A stretch of 64,000 nucleotides of DNA from Cytophagales bacterium (GTDB lineage: Bacteria > Bacteroidota > Bacteroidia > Cytophagales > Cyclobacteriaceae), in the NCBI GenBank assembly GCA_013298505.1, contig JAAFHY010000006.1:1-64000 (forward strand). Direction: 5' to 3'. Position numbers and translations under genes: made by a program. A model generated the notes under the pieces. That model was not told the origin of the DNA. It ran no database searches and saw nothing but the letters and a program-made list of their open reading frames with translations. Shown here piece after piece: positions 47,904 to 57,377 of the stretch (positions within the stretch are counted from its first letter, which is position 1; each line of letters opens with the position of its first letter).

Positions 47904-50501
47904 TTAATCGTACAAATCTTTCCAAAGTTCTTTTTCTTTCTTATCGTATCGCGGCTTCCTTACCTTTTCTTTAACAGCCTTGGTCTGGTTATCGTTTTTC
48001 TTGAACATTTTTGACCACCATAACTTCACATTCACCAAAAGAGTTCTTTCTTTTTTTACATTGTCAACGTGACCGTGGGCAAATTTCGCATCTGGATGAA
48101 ATTTACTTCCATGCGGTTTGCTCATTTTAATGTTGCCTTGGTAGTTATTTATTTTGGCATAGGCTCTTCCAGGGGCAATGGTTTTTTGAGCTAGTTTAGC
48201 ACTACTGGGATTATGCTTGTAGCTCCAGTACATTTTCATTTTCCCTTCAAACTCGGCTGCTCTTATGCTGCCTTTACCTGGCCTCTTCCCATCGATGGCA
48301 GCCTTTGCACTTAATTTATTGTGTGCATGGATGGCTTCTTTTACTTTTATTTGAAGTCCCTCGCCTTGGAAAGTCGCCTTGCTTGGCTTCTGCTGTTTAG
48401 TAGCGAGCTTATTTGCGTTAGGAGCTTTTACATAATTAGGGCGTTTTAAAAATCCGCTGTATCGAGAGTTTGCATAATCAACGGGTTGTTTAAGCTTTAC
48501 TAAGATCGGTTTTCCACCGTTATTCAGTGGTTGGCCGCTTACACTACCTCCGCCTTTCTCTGGCTTGCGGGCTTTTAATGAACCACTGTATTTTGCCGCC
48601 CTTAATGCAGACCGAGGCGGAAGTTTTACACTAACTGGGTTGCCATCATTATTTCTTGGTTGGCCGCTAATGCTACCGCCACCTTTTTCGGGTCGTTTTG
48701 CTTTCATGCTTCCCGAATATTTGCCTACCCGTGCGGCAAAGCCAGGAGGAATTCTAGGAGCTATTGGCGCGCCATCATTGTTTCTCGGTTGTCCACTAAT
48801 GCTTCCGCCTCCCTTCTCGGGTTGTTTTGCTTTCATGTTACCTGAATATTTTCCGACTCGTGCCGCAAAGCCAGGAGGAATTTTTGCTGCAATGGGAACA
48901 CCGTCATTGTTCCTTGATCTGCCACTAATGCTGCCCCCTCCTTTTTGTGGTCTTCTCGCTTTCAAGTTTCCAGCATACTTTCCTGAAAGAGCTGCTTTTG
49001 ATGAAGGAATCCTTACCGAGATAGGGTTTCCGCTATTGTTTCTACCTCTACCGCTCACACTACCGCCTCCTTTTTCAGGTCTTCTACTTTTTATGTTTCC
49101 CGAAAAATCTGCCCCTTGAGAACCAAAAGTTGGGTACAAATCCCATCGCTTTACAGAACCTTTATAGTTTCCTGCTCGTGCGGCACCGGGCCACTTTGGT
49201 AGACGCGTATCAATTGAACGGTTTCCATTATTTCTTGATCTTCCACTCACACTTCCGCCTCCTTTGAATGGTCTCTTTGATTTTATATTACCTGTAAAGG
49301 CAGCACCTTGCGCAGTAAAGCCATTCGACCGTTGTACGCTGCCCCTATAATTCCCAATTAGTCCCCCACTCAGTGGTAATTTTACTGGAACAGGATTGTT
49401 TCGATTATTTCTCAGTTGACCACTTATACTTCCGCCTCCTTTCTTTGGCTTGATACCTCTAATGCCTTTTGGTGATACACCACCTCCTCCAAACGTAGAT
49501 TGTTTGTAGCTGCCTCTATAATTGGCAACACCAGCACCGCCTTTGGGTATGCGAACAGCAAGCGGTTGGTTGTTTCTTCCTTTACCACTAGTTGTTTGGT
49601 AGCCGCTGCCCTTTATTGGTCTGCCTAATCCGCTGCGCTTGCCGCTTACTGAAAGTTTTCGAGGCCAAAAATAAGCCCCTTCTTTTTCTATCCTTTTTTT
49701 GGCAGAGCTTTTTCGGATCGGTTTGCCAGAGACATCGCCTGTCCAAGCTTTCTGAGTAGCCTTTGATCGTGAATTAAAAATTTTACCCAGCGCGCTTTTG
49801 CTTTTATCTCCGCTAGGTCTTCTGCCTTGGTAGGGATCACTTTGAGGGATAATTTCTACTGGAGGAGTTTTATAATTTTTGGTTCGCAATGGGCGACCAG
49901 TAATATCTTTCGTATACGCTTTTTCTCCTTTTGAGAATTTGCCCCAGTATACATTTCGTTTTCCTCTCGAAATAAAAGATCGTGAACCGGTGCGCGGATT
50001 GATTCGCCTCTTTTTTGGATAAGGTGAAGCATTGGAGCGTGTGCTATACAAAATCGGCTGGCCGATGGGTGCAGGATTTACAAACGATCTCTCCGATTTG
50101 CGGGGGCGCTTCGAAGGGTTATTGACAAAAGGCCCTTTGCTCGGATAGACATTGTTTCGGGCAGCTTTCGCTGAAGACGATCTTATTTTAATTGGACCAC
50201 CACCAATTGGCTGAGCGGCACGCTCTCCACTACGAGAGCGCCTTCCTTTATAGGGCGACCGAGCTGTAATTACGGCTCGCGATGCGGTGGATTTATTTTT
50301 GGTTCTTAGCCTTCTTCCTGAAATATCTTTGGTGCTTGAGCTTACCGTTTTAACTTTTTTAGATTTTGATTTTAGAGTGATGCGAGGGAGCGCAATGCCT
50401 GGTTTATCACCCTTTGTATTTTGAGCAAATACACCGTTTGCCACTGCCAGTAAAAACAATGAAACGCAAGCGATCTTTATGATTTTATAACTGCCCAACA
50501 A
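47904..50501 (-). CDS. Secreted basic repeat protein (KGGGS[IV]SG / [YF]xGx[ILM]K repeats)
   Basis: Signal peptide ending VFAQ; seven GGGSxSG cores in units of roughly 43 aa, plus N-terminal D[IV][ST]G[RK]xxR repeats. Confidence 0.85.
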   Translation of the reverse strand: MLGSYKIIKIACVSLFLLAVANGVFAQNTKGDKPGIALPRITLKSKSKKVKTVSSSTKDISGRRLRTKNKSTASRAVITARSPYKGRRSRSGERAAQPIGGGPIKIRSSSAKAARNNVYPSKGPFVNNPSKRPRKSERSFVNPAPIGQPILYSTRSNASPYPKKRRINPRTGSRSFISRGKRNVYWGKFSKGEKAYTKDITGRPLRTKNYKTPPVEIIPQSDPYQGRRPSGDKSKSALGKIFNSRSKATQKAWTGDVSGKPIRKSSAKKRIEKEGAYFWPRKLSVSGKRSGLGRPIKGSGYQTTSGKGRNNQPLAVRIPKGGAGVANYRGSYKQSTFGGGGVSPKGIRGIKPKKGGGSISGQLRNNRNNPVPVKLPLSGGLIGNYRGSVQRSNGFTAQGAAFTGNIKSKRPFKGGGSVSGRSRNNGNRSIDTRLPKWPGAARAGNYKGSVKRWDLYPTFGSQGADFSGNIKSRRPEKGGGSVSGRGRNNSGNPISVRIPSSKAALSGKYAGNLKARRPQKGGGSISGRSRNNDGVPIAAKIPPGFAARVGKYSGNMKAKQPEKGGGSISGQPRNNDGAPIAPRIPPGFAARVGKYSGSMKAKRPEKGGGSISGQPRNNDGNPVSVKLPPRSALRAAKYSGSLKARKPEKGGGSVSGQPLNNGGKPILVKLKQPVDYANSRYSGFLKRPNYVKAPNANKLATKQQKPSKATFQGEGLQIKVKEAIHAHNKLSAKAAIDGKRPGKGSIRAAEFEGKMKMYWSYKHNPSSAKLAQKTIAPGRAYAKINNYQGNIKMSKPHGSKFHPDAKFAHGHVDNVKKERTLLVNVKLWWSKMFKKNDNQTKAVKEKVRKPRYDKKEKELWKDLYD

Positions 50502-50585
50502 TTTTTGCCTTAATTGCCCAAAATTCTATTAATTAAACAGGCCAAGTTAGCAAAATATTGCAATTGGGCGATTTAGAACTTTTGT

Positions 50586-50879
50586 ATGACCCTTTCAGAA
50601 TTCCATCATTCACTAGTGCTCCCTTCACCTCCCACAATACTGAATGCATTATTGAAAGCATTGTGGTTGGATGCAAAAGGCGATTGGCAGAAAAGCCACG
50701 AGCTGGTTCAGGATTTGGAAATGAAAGAAGCAGCTTGGATTCATGCGTACCTGCATCGGAAAGAAGGCGATGAATCGAATGCCAGGTATTGGTATAGCCG
50801 CGCAGGAAAAATATTTCCGAAGGTTGATGTAAAGAGAGAATGGAAAGATATTGTAGAGGAACTGCTTAGTAGACAATAG
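50586..50879 (+). CDS. Small conserved hypothetical protein (TPR-like helical)
   Basis: [58 protein letters not shown]. Confidence 0.7.
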   Translation: MTLSEFHHSLVLPSPPTILNALLKALWLDAKGDWQKSHELVQDLEMKEAAWIHAYLHRKEGDESNARYWYSRAGKIFPKVDVKREWKDIVEELLSRQ

Positions 50880-51041
50880 GGCAACCAAAACGCCAAGTGT
50901 TGCCACTTGAGTCATCTACGTAAAACTCGCGCATGCCCCACGTCTGATCAGAATGACCTAAGTGCACTGGAGAATCTTTTTGCATGTTAGTGCATTTGAA
51001 GGTGGGGATGAGTTTCAGGCAGTTCGGACTGATAGAACTTT
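50866..51041 (-). pseudogene. Internally deleted VOC/glyoxalase-family gene remnant
   Basis: Minus-strand translation ...[52 protein letters not shown]- and C-terminal VOC signatures joined without the middle. Confidence 0.6.
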
Positions 51042-51063
51042 AACTACCAGCCAGAATTGAACT

Positions 51064-53049
51064 TCAATACTTCATCAACTCCTCAATCTTTCCCTTGAAC
51101 CTCCCTTTCGCCAAAAAATTATTCTCTAATGTAGGAGCAAATGGAATGGCTGTATCTAAACTCGCTACGCGCATCACGGGTGCATCGAGGTAACGGAAAC
51201 AATGCTCGGTAATCCAAGCTGAAATTTCGGCACCAATGCCGCCTGTCAGTGTATCTTCATGCAAGACCAAAACACGCCCTGTTTTTTTCACGGTTTGTTC
51301 GACAGCATCTTTGTCCCACGGCAACAACGTGCGCAGGTCAAGTACGTCAGCATTTACTTCTGGCAGCGTTTGTAAAATCTCTTTTGCCCAATGTACGCCC
51401 ATACCATACGTGATAATCGAGACATCGCTTCCTTCGCTCACCAATTTTGCTTTGCCTATTTCTACCGTGTAGTAATCGTCAGGGATTTCATCTTTCATCG
51501 AGCGGTACAAGACTTTGTGTTCAAAATATAAATAAGGATTGGGGTCTTCCAGTGCCGCACACAACAATCCTTTCGCATCGTATGGATTAGAAGGATATAC
51601 AATTTTTAGACCGGGCGTATGAAAAAACCAAGCCTCGTTGCTCTGAGAGTGAAATGGGCCAGCGGCAGTCCCTGCACCAGTTGGCATGCGCACTACCACA
51701 TCGGCTGCTTGACCCCAGCGCCAGTGGATTTTCGCGAGGTTGTTTATAATTTGATTGAAACCTTCTGTTACAAAATCAGCGAATTGCATTTCCACCATCG
51801 CCTTCATGCCTTTGATGGAAAGCCCAAGACCAGAACCTACGATGGCTGCTTCGCACAGGGGCGTGTTGCGCACGCGCTCTTTCCCAAATTTTTCAACAAA
51901 GCCTTCGGTGATTTTAAACACACCACCGTAGTCAGCAATGTCTTGACCCATTAACACCAAATTGCTGTGCTTTTCCATACTCTGGCGAAGTCCATCGCTA
52001 ATGGCATCGATGAATCTCTTTTCCGACCTCACCCCCAACCCCACTCCAAAGGAGAGGGGAGATTGAATAAATGGAGCATAAACATCGTTCAATTCAATTT
52101 CGGTATCCGCTACCGGATGACTCTCTTCAAACGCCACAGCCAATCCATCTTCAATTTCCTTTTTGATTTTCTTACGAAGTGCATCAATCCATTTTTGATC
52201 GATGATTTCCTCACTCAATAAATATTTCTCAAAATTTTCAACGGGATCTTTTTTCGCCCACTCTTCCATTAATTTTTTAGGAACATACTTCGTGCCGCTC
52301 GCCTCTTCATGACCACGCATACGGAAAGTCATGCATTCCAATAAAATGGGTCGTGGCTTTTTGCGCAGGCTTTCTGCTAAATTTTTTACCGTATCATAGA
52401 TCTCCAATACATTGTTACCATCTACTTGCACACCTTGGATTCCGTAACCAATTGCCTTGTCAATAAATTGTTTGCATCGAAACTGTTCGCTGCTGGGCGT
52501 GCTCAGCCCATAGCCATTGTTTTCAATTACAAAAATCACAGGCAAGTCCCACACGGCAGCCACGTTTACCGCTTCATGAAAATCACCTTGGCTCGTGCCT
52601 CCATCACCATTAAAAACAACTGTCACTTTATTTTCTTTCTTCAACTTCGTTGCCAATGCAATTCCATCGGCCACTCCGTTTTGCGGACCGAGGTGCGAAA
52701 TCATTCCTACAATATGATGTTCATTGGTACCAAAATGAAAAGAGCGGTCGCGCCCCTTGGTGTAGCCCATCATGGTGCCTTGCCACTGCGCGAACAAGCG
52801 ATCAAACGGCATATCGCGACCGGTAAACACACCCAAGTTTCGGTGCATGGGCAAAATATATTCGTCTTTATCTAGCGCGGCTGTAATCCCAACTGAAATG
52901 GCTTCTTGCCCGATGCCGCTAAACCATTTACTGATTTTGTTTTGACGTAGCAAGATGAGCATCTTCTCTTCAATCATCCGAGGTTTCAGCAAGGCTGCGT
53001 AGAGATTTTGCAGTGTTTCGTCAGAATATTTTTTGCGTGAGAATTTCAT
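51064..53049 (-). CDS. 2-oxoacid dehydrogenase E1 component, alpha-beta fusion
   Basis: GIGQEAISVGITAAL, FNGDGGTSQGDFHEAVNVAAVWDLPVIFVIENNGYGLSTP, ...LMGQDIADYGGVFKITEGF, LHEDTLTGGIGAEISAWI. Confidence 0.95.
   Translation of the reverse strand: MKFSRKKYSDETLQNLYAALLKPRMIEEKMLILLRQNKISKWFSGIGQEAISVGITAALDKDEYILPMHRNLGVFTGRDMPFDRLFAQWQGTMMGYTKGRDRSFHFGTNEHHIVGMISHLGPQNGVADGIALATKLKKENKVTVVFNGDGGTSQGDFHEAVNVAAVWDLPVIFVIENNGYGLSTPSSEQFRCKQFIDKAIGYGIQGVQVDGNNVLEIYDTVKNLAESLRKKPRPILLECMTFRMRGHEEASGTKYVPKKLMEEWAKKDPVENFEKYLLSEEIIDQKWIDALRKKIKKEIEDGLAVAFEESHPVADTEIELNDVYAPFIQSPLSFGVGLGVRSEKRFIDAISDGLRQSMEKHSNLVLMGQDIADYGGVFKITEGFVEKFGKERVRNTPLCEAAIVGSGLGLSIKGMKAMVEMQFADFVTEGFNQIINNLAKIHWRWGQAADVVVRMPTGAGTAAGPFHSQSNEAWFFHTPGLKIVYPSNPYDAKGLLCAALEDPNPYLYFEHKVLYRSMKDEIPDDYYTVEIGKAKLVSEGSDVSIITYGMGVHWAKEILQTLPEVNADVLDLRTLLPWDKDAVEQTVKKTGRVLVLHEDTLTGGIGAEISAWITEHCFRYLDAPVMRVASLDTAIPFAPTLENNFLAKGRFKGKIEELMKY
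52025..52065. repeat. REP-like element inserted in frame between E1-alpha and E1-beta
   Basis: GACCTCACCCCCAACCCCACTCCAAAGGAGAGGGGAGATTG; hairpin CCCCACTCC-AAA-GGAGAGGGG (52039-52059, one mismatch); encodes QSPLSFGVGLGVR. Confidence 0.75.
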
Positions 53050-53133
53050 AGATATTTAAAACAGTAAAGTTAATGGAGTTTTGATAACACTGAGCTAGGC
53101 GAAACCAAGAATTGAATTTGTTGCAAAAGCAAA

Positions 53134-53160
53134 AAAGAGGGAAAACCCTCTTTCTTATAT
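53134..53160 (-). terminator. Rho-independent terminator downstream of desaturase
   Basis: AAAGAGGG-ttttt-like loop-CCCTCTTT (arms 53134-53141 / 53146-53153), T tract on minus strand. Confidence 0.7.
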
Positions 53161-53184
53161 TTAAAAATATAACGAGTGAACGAA

Positions 53185-54195
53185 CTAAGCCATTACTTTT
53201 TCTCGTGCCATCTCCGCATCCGGCTTGCTCTCGTCTGTCAATTTTACCTTGCCTCTTTCGTTGCGGGTGATACGCGAGTAAAGTGAGATATTTTTATCGA
53301 ACAAGAACCTAAAAAATAGTTTTGTCCACGATTGGTGAGACTTTAATGTATCATAATAGGCGGGTGCTTGTTTTTTCAACATCGGTAGTTTGTTCCAAGG
53401 CACCGATGGAAAATCATGATGCTCATTGTGATAGCCAACATTAAACGCAAGCGTGTTTAGCGGGCCGTAATAGCTGTAGGTTTCTTGATCTTGATCGAGA
53501 GTTAAATAATGCTCTTGTATCCATCTCGCGCCAAGCGGGTGCAACCCTACCGAAAAGAAAAAACTAAGCAACATGAAAACAAAAGCCTTTGGGCCAATGA
53601 GCATCCAGATAGCAACATTGAATGTGATTTGCACAAGCCAGTTTGCAACGATCCAACCATCTACGGGTTTAATTTCCTTTAATCTAAATGTGCGGATAAC
53701 TTGAAACACAGGGAAGAGCAAAAGCCAAAGTGCTTTGCCTAGCACGGTGTTTTTAATCATTTTTGCTTCCCAAAAATCAGGTAAATCGGCATCTAATTCA
53801 TGCACTCCTTGAAACGAGTGATGCTTGATGTGATACCTGAAAAACGAAATAGCACTTGGTAATGTATGTGGCAAATTAGCCATGATACCCGCCACATAAT
53901 TAGCCGCTTTACTTTTAAAAAGTAAATGATGCGAGCATTCGTGTATCATTACAAACAGCGCATGATTAAAAAAGGCACCGATTCCGTAAGCAACCAATAC
54001 CACCAGCCACCACGGGCTATCTTTAAGAAAGTAAGATATCACGATCATGCCTCCGACTAGTCCAAAAATCGCGAGAAGCGTAAGTGGGTTTTTACCCATT
54101 AGTTGTTTTACCTCTGGGTGCTGCGACATAATCTCTTTGGTGCGGATGCGATGAGGCTCAGAGTTTTCTGAAAAGCGGAATGAATCGGTGGTCAT
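53185..54195 (-). CDS. Sphingolipid delta-4 desaturase (DEGS)-like fatty acid desaturase
   Basis: N-terminal Lipid_DES-like PHRIRTKEIMSQHPEVKQLMGKNP; HECSHH, HIKHH, NVGYHNEHHDFPSVP; ETYSYYGPLN, SLYSRITR. Confidence 0.88.
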   Translation of the reverse strand: MTTDSFRFSENSEPHRIRTKEIMSQHPEVKQLMGKNPLTLLAIFGLVGGMIVISYFLKDSPWWLVVLVAYGIGAFFNHALFVMIHECSHHLLFKSKAANYVAGIMANLPHTLPSAISFFRYHIKHHSFQGVHELDADLPDFWEAKMIKNTVLGKALWLLLFPVFQVIRTFRLKEIKPVDGWIVANWLVQITFNVAIWMLIGPKAFVFMLLSFFFSVGLHPLGARWIQEHYLTLDQDQETYSYYGPLNTLAFNVGYHNEHHDFPSVPWNKLPMLKKQAPAYYDTLKSHQSWTKLFFRFLFDKNISLYSRITRNERGKVKLTDESKPDAEMAREKVMA

Positions 54196-54310
54196 AAAGG
54201 CTAGGTTATAAAGATGGCAAAGATACTCAGTTTTCTCTTTTAACAGATGCTAGGCACTTATGTTTTAGCACTCAAAAGGAAATCCGAAAACTAACCTTAT
54301 TTTTGAAGCG

Positions 54311-55552
54311 ATGATAAAATTTGACCAATTTACTCTTGATAATGGCTTGCGTGTAATCGTGCATGAAGACAGTAGTGTTCAATTAGCGGTTATGAATATT
54401 TTGTACGATGTTGGTTCGCGCGATGAGTTGCCAACAAAAACCGGCTTTGCCCATTTGTTTGAACATTTGATGTTTGGAGGCTCGGCAAACATACCAAGCT
54501 ACGATGCGCCATTGCAGTTGGTTGGCGGAGAGAACAATGCGTTTACCAGTACAGACATTACCAATTATTACTTAACTGTTCCAGCTGCTAATATCGAGAC
54601 GGGGTTTTGGTTGGAGAGCGATCGGATGATGAGTCTCTCGTTCGACCCAAATGTTTTAGACGTGCAGCGCAAGGTGGTAATTGAAGAGTTTAAACAACGT
54701 TACCTCAATCAACCTTACGGAGATGTGTGGCTAAAGCTAAGGCCGCTGGCGTACCAAACGCATCCGTACCAGTGGGCAACTATTGGCAAAGAAATCAGCC
54801 ACATCGAAAACGCAACCCTAGCCGATGTGAAAGATTTTTTCTTCCATCATTATTTGCCCAACAACGCGGTGCTGGTGGTGGCTGGTAATGTTAAACTCGA
54901 TCAAGTAAAACGATTGTCGGAAAAGTGGTTTGGTCCCATTTCGATGGGAAAGCGATCGCCACGAAAATTGCCTGCGGAACCAAAGCAAACCAAGAAAAGA
55001 ATACTAGAGGTAGAAGCCAAAGTGCCAGCCAATGCACTTTATAAATCGTGGCACATGTGCGGCCGTTTTGATAGCGCTTATTACGCTAGCGATTTTTTGA
55101 GCGATGTGTTAAGCAGAGGGCACTCAAGTAGATTATATAAGAAACTGGTGGAAGAGAAAGAGATATTTACTTCGCTATCTTCATTTGTAATGGGCACGAT
55201 CGACCCTGGTATGCTGGTGGTAAACGGTCGCGTGAAGGACGGCATTGATTTAAAAGATGCCGAAGCCGAAGTGGATGTGATTATTCAAGAAGTCGTTAAT
55301 GAGGGGATAAACGAAAATGAATTGGAGAAAGTAAAAAACCAAGCCGAGGCAAGTTTGAAATTTGGAGAAGTAGAAGTGCTAAACCGCGCAATGAATTTGG
55401 CTTTTGCTTCCCTTTCGGGCGATGCGGATCTGGTGAACCGTGAAGCGAAATTGATTGAAGAAGTTACATTGAGTGATGTAAAGCAAGCGGCACAAAATAT
55501 TCTGAGAGAAGAGAATGCAAGTGTGATGTACTATAAATCCGCAAAAAATTGA
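54311..55552 (+). CDS. M16-family zinc peptidase (single domain-pair)
   Basis: GFAHLFEHLMFGGS (HxxEH), NNAFTSTDITNYYLTVP, LVVAGNVKLDQV. Confidence 0.95.
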   Translation: MIKFDQFTLDNGLRVIVHEDSSVQLAVMNILYDVGSRDELPTKTGFAHLFEHLMFGGSANIPSYDAPLQLVGGENNAFTSTDITNYYLTVPAANIETGFWLESDRMMSLSFDPNVLDVQRKVVIEEFKQRYLNQPYGDVWLKLRPLAYQTHPYQWATIGKEISHIENATLADVKDFFFHHYLPNNAVLVVAGNVKLDQVKRLSEKWFGPISMGKRSPRKLPAEPKQTKKRILEVEAKVPANALYKSWHMCGRFDSAYYASDFLSDVLSRGHSSRLYKKLVEEKEIFTSLSSFVMGTIDPGMLVVNGRVKDGIDLKDAEAEVDVIIQEVVNEGINENELEKVKNQAEASLKFGEVEVLNRAMNLAFASLSGDADLVNREAKLIEEVTLSDVKQAAQNILREENASVMYYKSAKN

Positions 55553-55572
55553 ATTCGATTTTTTAATTAAGT

Positions 55573-56088
55573 TTGGAATTGCAAGTTGTACAAGACCGAA
55601 TTTATATTCTTCGAGGATTTAGGGTAATGCTAGATTTCCATTTGGCCGAAATGTATGGCGTAGAGCCAAGAGTATTAAATCAATCTGTCAGTAGAAACAA
55701 GGATCGATTTCCATCTGACTTTATGTTTAGATTGACAACTAGTGAGTGGAAGGAGTTTTTGAACTCATCACAAATTGTGATGAGTTCGCAAAAACATAGA
55801 GGGATGCTTTATTTGCCCTACGCTTTTACTGAGCAGGGGGTTGCAATGCTATCAAGTGTTTTGCGTAGCAATAAAGCTATCGCGGCTAATATTGCAATTA
55901 TGCGAGCGTTTGTTGTAATGCGGCAAAGCCAACTTTTGTATAAAGAGCTTAAACAAGAAATTTCAAAAATTGAAAAGGAAATGAACCTTAAATTCAAAGA
56001 TGTTAATGAGGTTCTAGAGTATTTGTTAAGCCCAAAATCCCAGCCAAGGCAAATAGGTTTTAAGCAAAAAGGGAGAAAGACTAAATAG
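55573..56088 (+). CDS. ORF6N domain protein (phage antirepressor/KilA-N-associated family)
   Basis: VQDRIYILRGFRVMLDFHLAEMYGVEPRVLNQSVSRNKDRFPSDFMFRLT...YLPYAFTEQGVAMLSSVLRSNKAIAANIAIMRAFV; TTG start. Confidence 0.9.
   Translation: MELQVVQDRIYILRGFRVMLDFHLAEMYGVEPRVLNQSVSRNKDRFPSDFMFRLTTSEWKEFLNSSQIVMSSQKHRGMLYLPYAFTEQGVAMLSSVLRSNKAIAANIAIMRAFVVMRQSQLLYKELKQEISKIEKEMNLKFKDVNEVLEYLLSPKSQPRQIGFKQKGRKTK
55761..55787. repeat. 27-nt perfect palindrome inside the ORF6N gene
   Basis: GAACTCATCACAA-A-TTGTGATGAGTTC (13-bp arms). Confidence 0.8.
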
Positions 56089-56119
56089 TAAAACGGACAA
56101 ACAAAATTCTAAACACACA

Positions 56120-56599
56120 ATGAAATTCCGCGTAGGCTTAGGTTTTGATGTTCATCAACTGGAAGAAGGAAAAGACTTTTGGTTGGGAGGAGTAAAGTTG
56201 CCTGCTACCAAAGGCGCAGTAGGCCACTCTGATGCCGATGTTTTGATTCACGCCATTTGCGATGCGCTGTTGGGCGCTGCCAATTTGCGCGACATCGGAT
56301 TTCACTATTCTAACAAAGATCCCCAATGGAAAGGGAAGCGCTCCACTTTTTTTCTGTTAGATGTTACGCGCATGTTGTTGGAAAAGGGATGGAAGATTGA
56401 GAATGTAGATTGTACACTCACGCTTGAAAACCCAAAAATAAATCCTCATATCCCAGAAATGAAAAAAGTACTTGCCCCACTTATGAACTTGAGTGAAGAC
56501 GATATTTCCATTAAGGCCACCACCAACGAAACATTGGGTTATGTGGGCAGGGAAGAAGGGGTAAACGCGATGGCAGTGGCATTGATTGTGAGATCTTGA
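56120..56599 (+). CDS. ispF: 2-C-methyl-D-erythritol 2,4-cyclodiphosphate synthase
   Basis: RVGLGFDVHQLEEG, GHSDADVLIHAICDALLGAANLRDIG, TTNETLGYVGREEG. Confidence 0.97.
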   Translation: MKFRVGLGFDVHQLEEGKDFWLGGVKLPATKGAVGHSDADVLIHAICDALLGAANLRDIGFHYSNKDPQWKGKRSTFFLLDVTRMLLEKGWKIENVDCTLTLENPKINPHIPEMKKVLAPLMNLSEDDISIKATTNETLGYVGREEGVNAMAVALIVRS

Positions 56600-57276
56600 A
56601 CTCGCTAAGGCTCATCGAAACTAAAGACGGCTCTCACTCCCTCTATAATGCTGAACTAAATGAAACCTACCACTCCATTCACGGAGCGATTCAGGAGTCA
56701 AAACATGTTTTTATTGAGAACGGGCTCAAGTACCTAATTCACCATTCGCAGCCAAAGAACATTTCCATTCTAGAAATTGGCTTTGGCACAGGATTAAATG
56801 CATTGCTCACCGCATTGATGGTGGAAGAACGAAGTTTAAAGATCGAATATGAATCGGTGGAAGCATTTCCATTATCGATGGCTACTATTGCACAACTCAA
56901 CTATCCAGATAGATTTAATTCATCGGAAGCAAAAATAACATTCAATGCCATTCATCAAACTGAGTGGAATAAACCGCAAGGGATTTCTTCAAACTTTAAT
57001 TTACTAAAGCGCGATTTGAAAATTCAAGACGCAGATTTGGGAGAACAAAAGTTTGACTTGGTTTACTTTGATGCTTTTGCGCCCGACAAGCAACCCGAAA
57101 TATGGAAGCTTCCTATTTTGAAAAAAGTAGCTGATGCTTTAAACTCCAACGGAATTTTTGTAACCTATTCGGCCAAAGGGCAATTGAAGAGAGATTTGAT
57201 TTCGTTGGGCTTATCGGTAGAAAAAATACCAGGGCCACCGGGGAAGAGGGAAATGATTAGAGCGGTGAAACAGTAG
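56596..57276 (+). CDS. mnmD: tRNA 5-methylaminomethyl-2-thiouridine methyltransferase (MnmD)
   Basis: ETYHSIHGAIQESKHVFIENGL, ILEIGFGTGLNALLTAL, FDLVYFDAFAPDKQPEIW, TYSAKGQLKRDL. Confidence 0.92.
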   Translation: MNSLRLIETKDGSHSLYNAELNETYHSIHGAIQESKHVFIENGLKYLIHHSQPKNISILEIGFGTGLNALLTALMVEERSLKIEYESVEAFPLSMATIAQLNYPDRFNSSEAKITFNAIHQTEWNKPQGISSNFNLLKRDLKIQDADLGEQKFDLVYFDAFAPDKQPEIWKLPILKKVADALNSNGIFVTYSAKGQLKRDLISLGLSVEKIPGPPGKREMIRAVKQ

Positions 57277-57377
57277 GCAAACGCAATAGGCGGTATGAAA
57301 TTCCATCGATTACAAAAGACACAAAAGCTTTAACAATGTCTCAATTTGCCGACTGCTGACTTCCTACTGCTAGAGAA

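Noticed and set aside
48565-49119. 184-aa plus-strand ORF
   Set aside because: Antisense to the repeat region of 47904-50501; open frame is a by-product of repeated Gly/Pro/Lys codons.
47904-50501. Regular repeats suggesting a CRISPR array
   Set aside because: The repeats are coding, about 130 bp, diverged, and without unique spacers; no cas genes nearby.
52426-52875. 149-aa plus-strand ORF
   Set aside because: Antisense to the well-supported E1 dehydrogenase gene.
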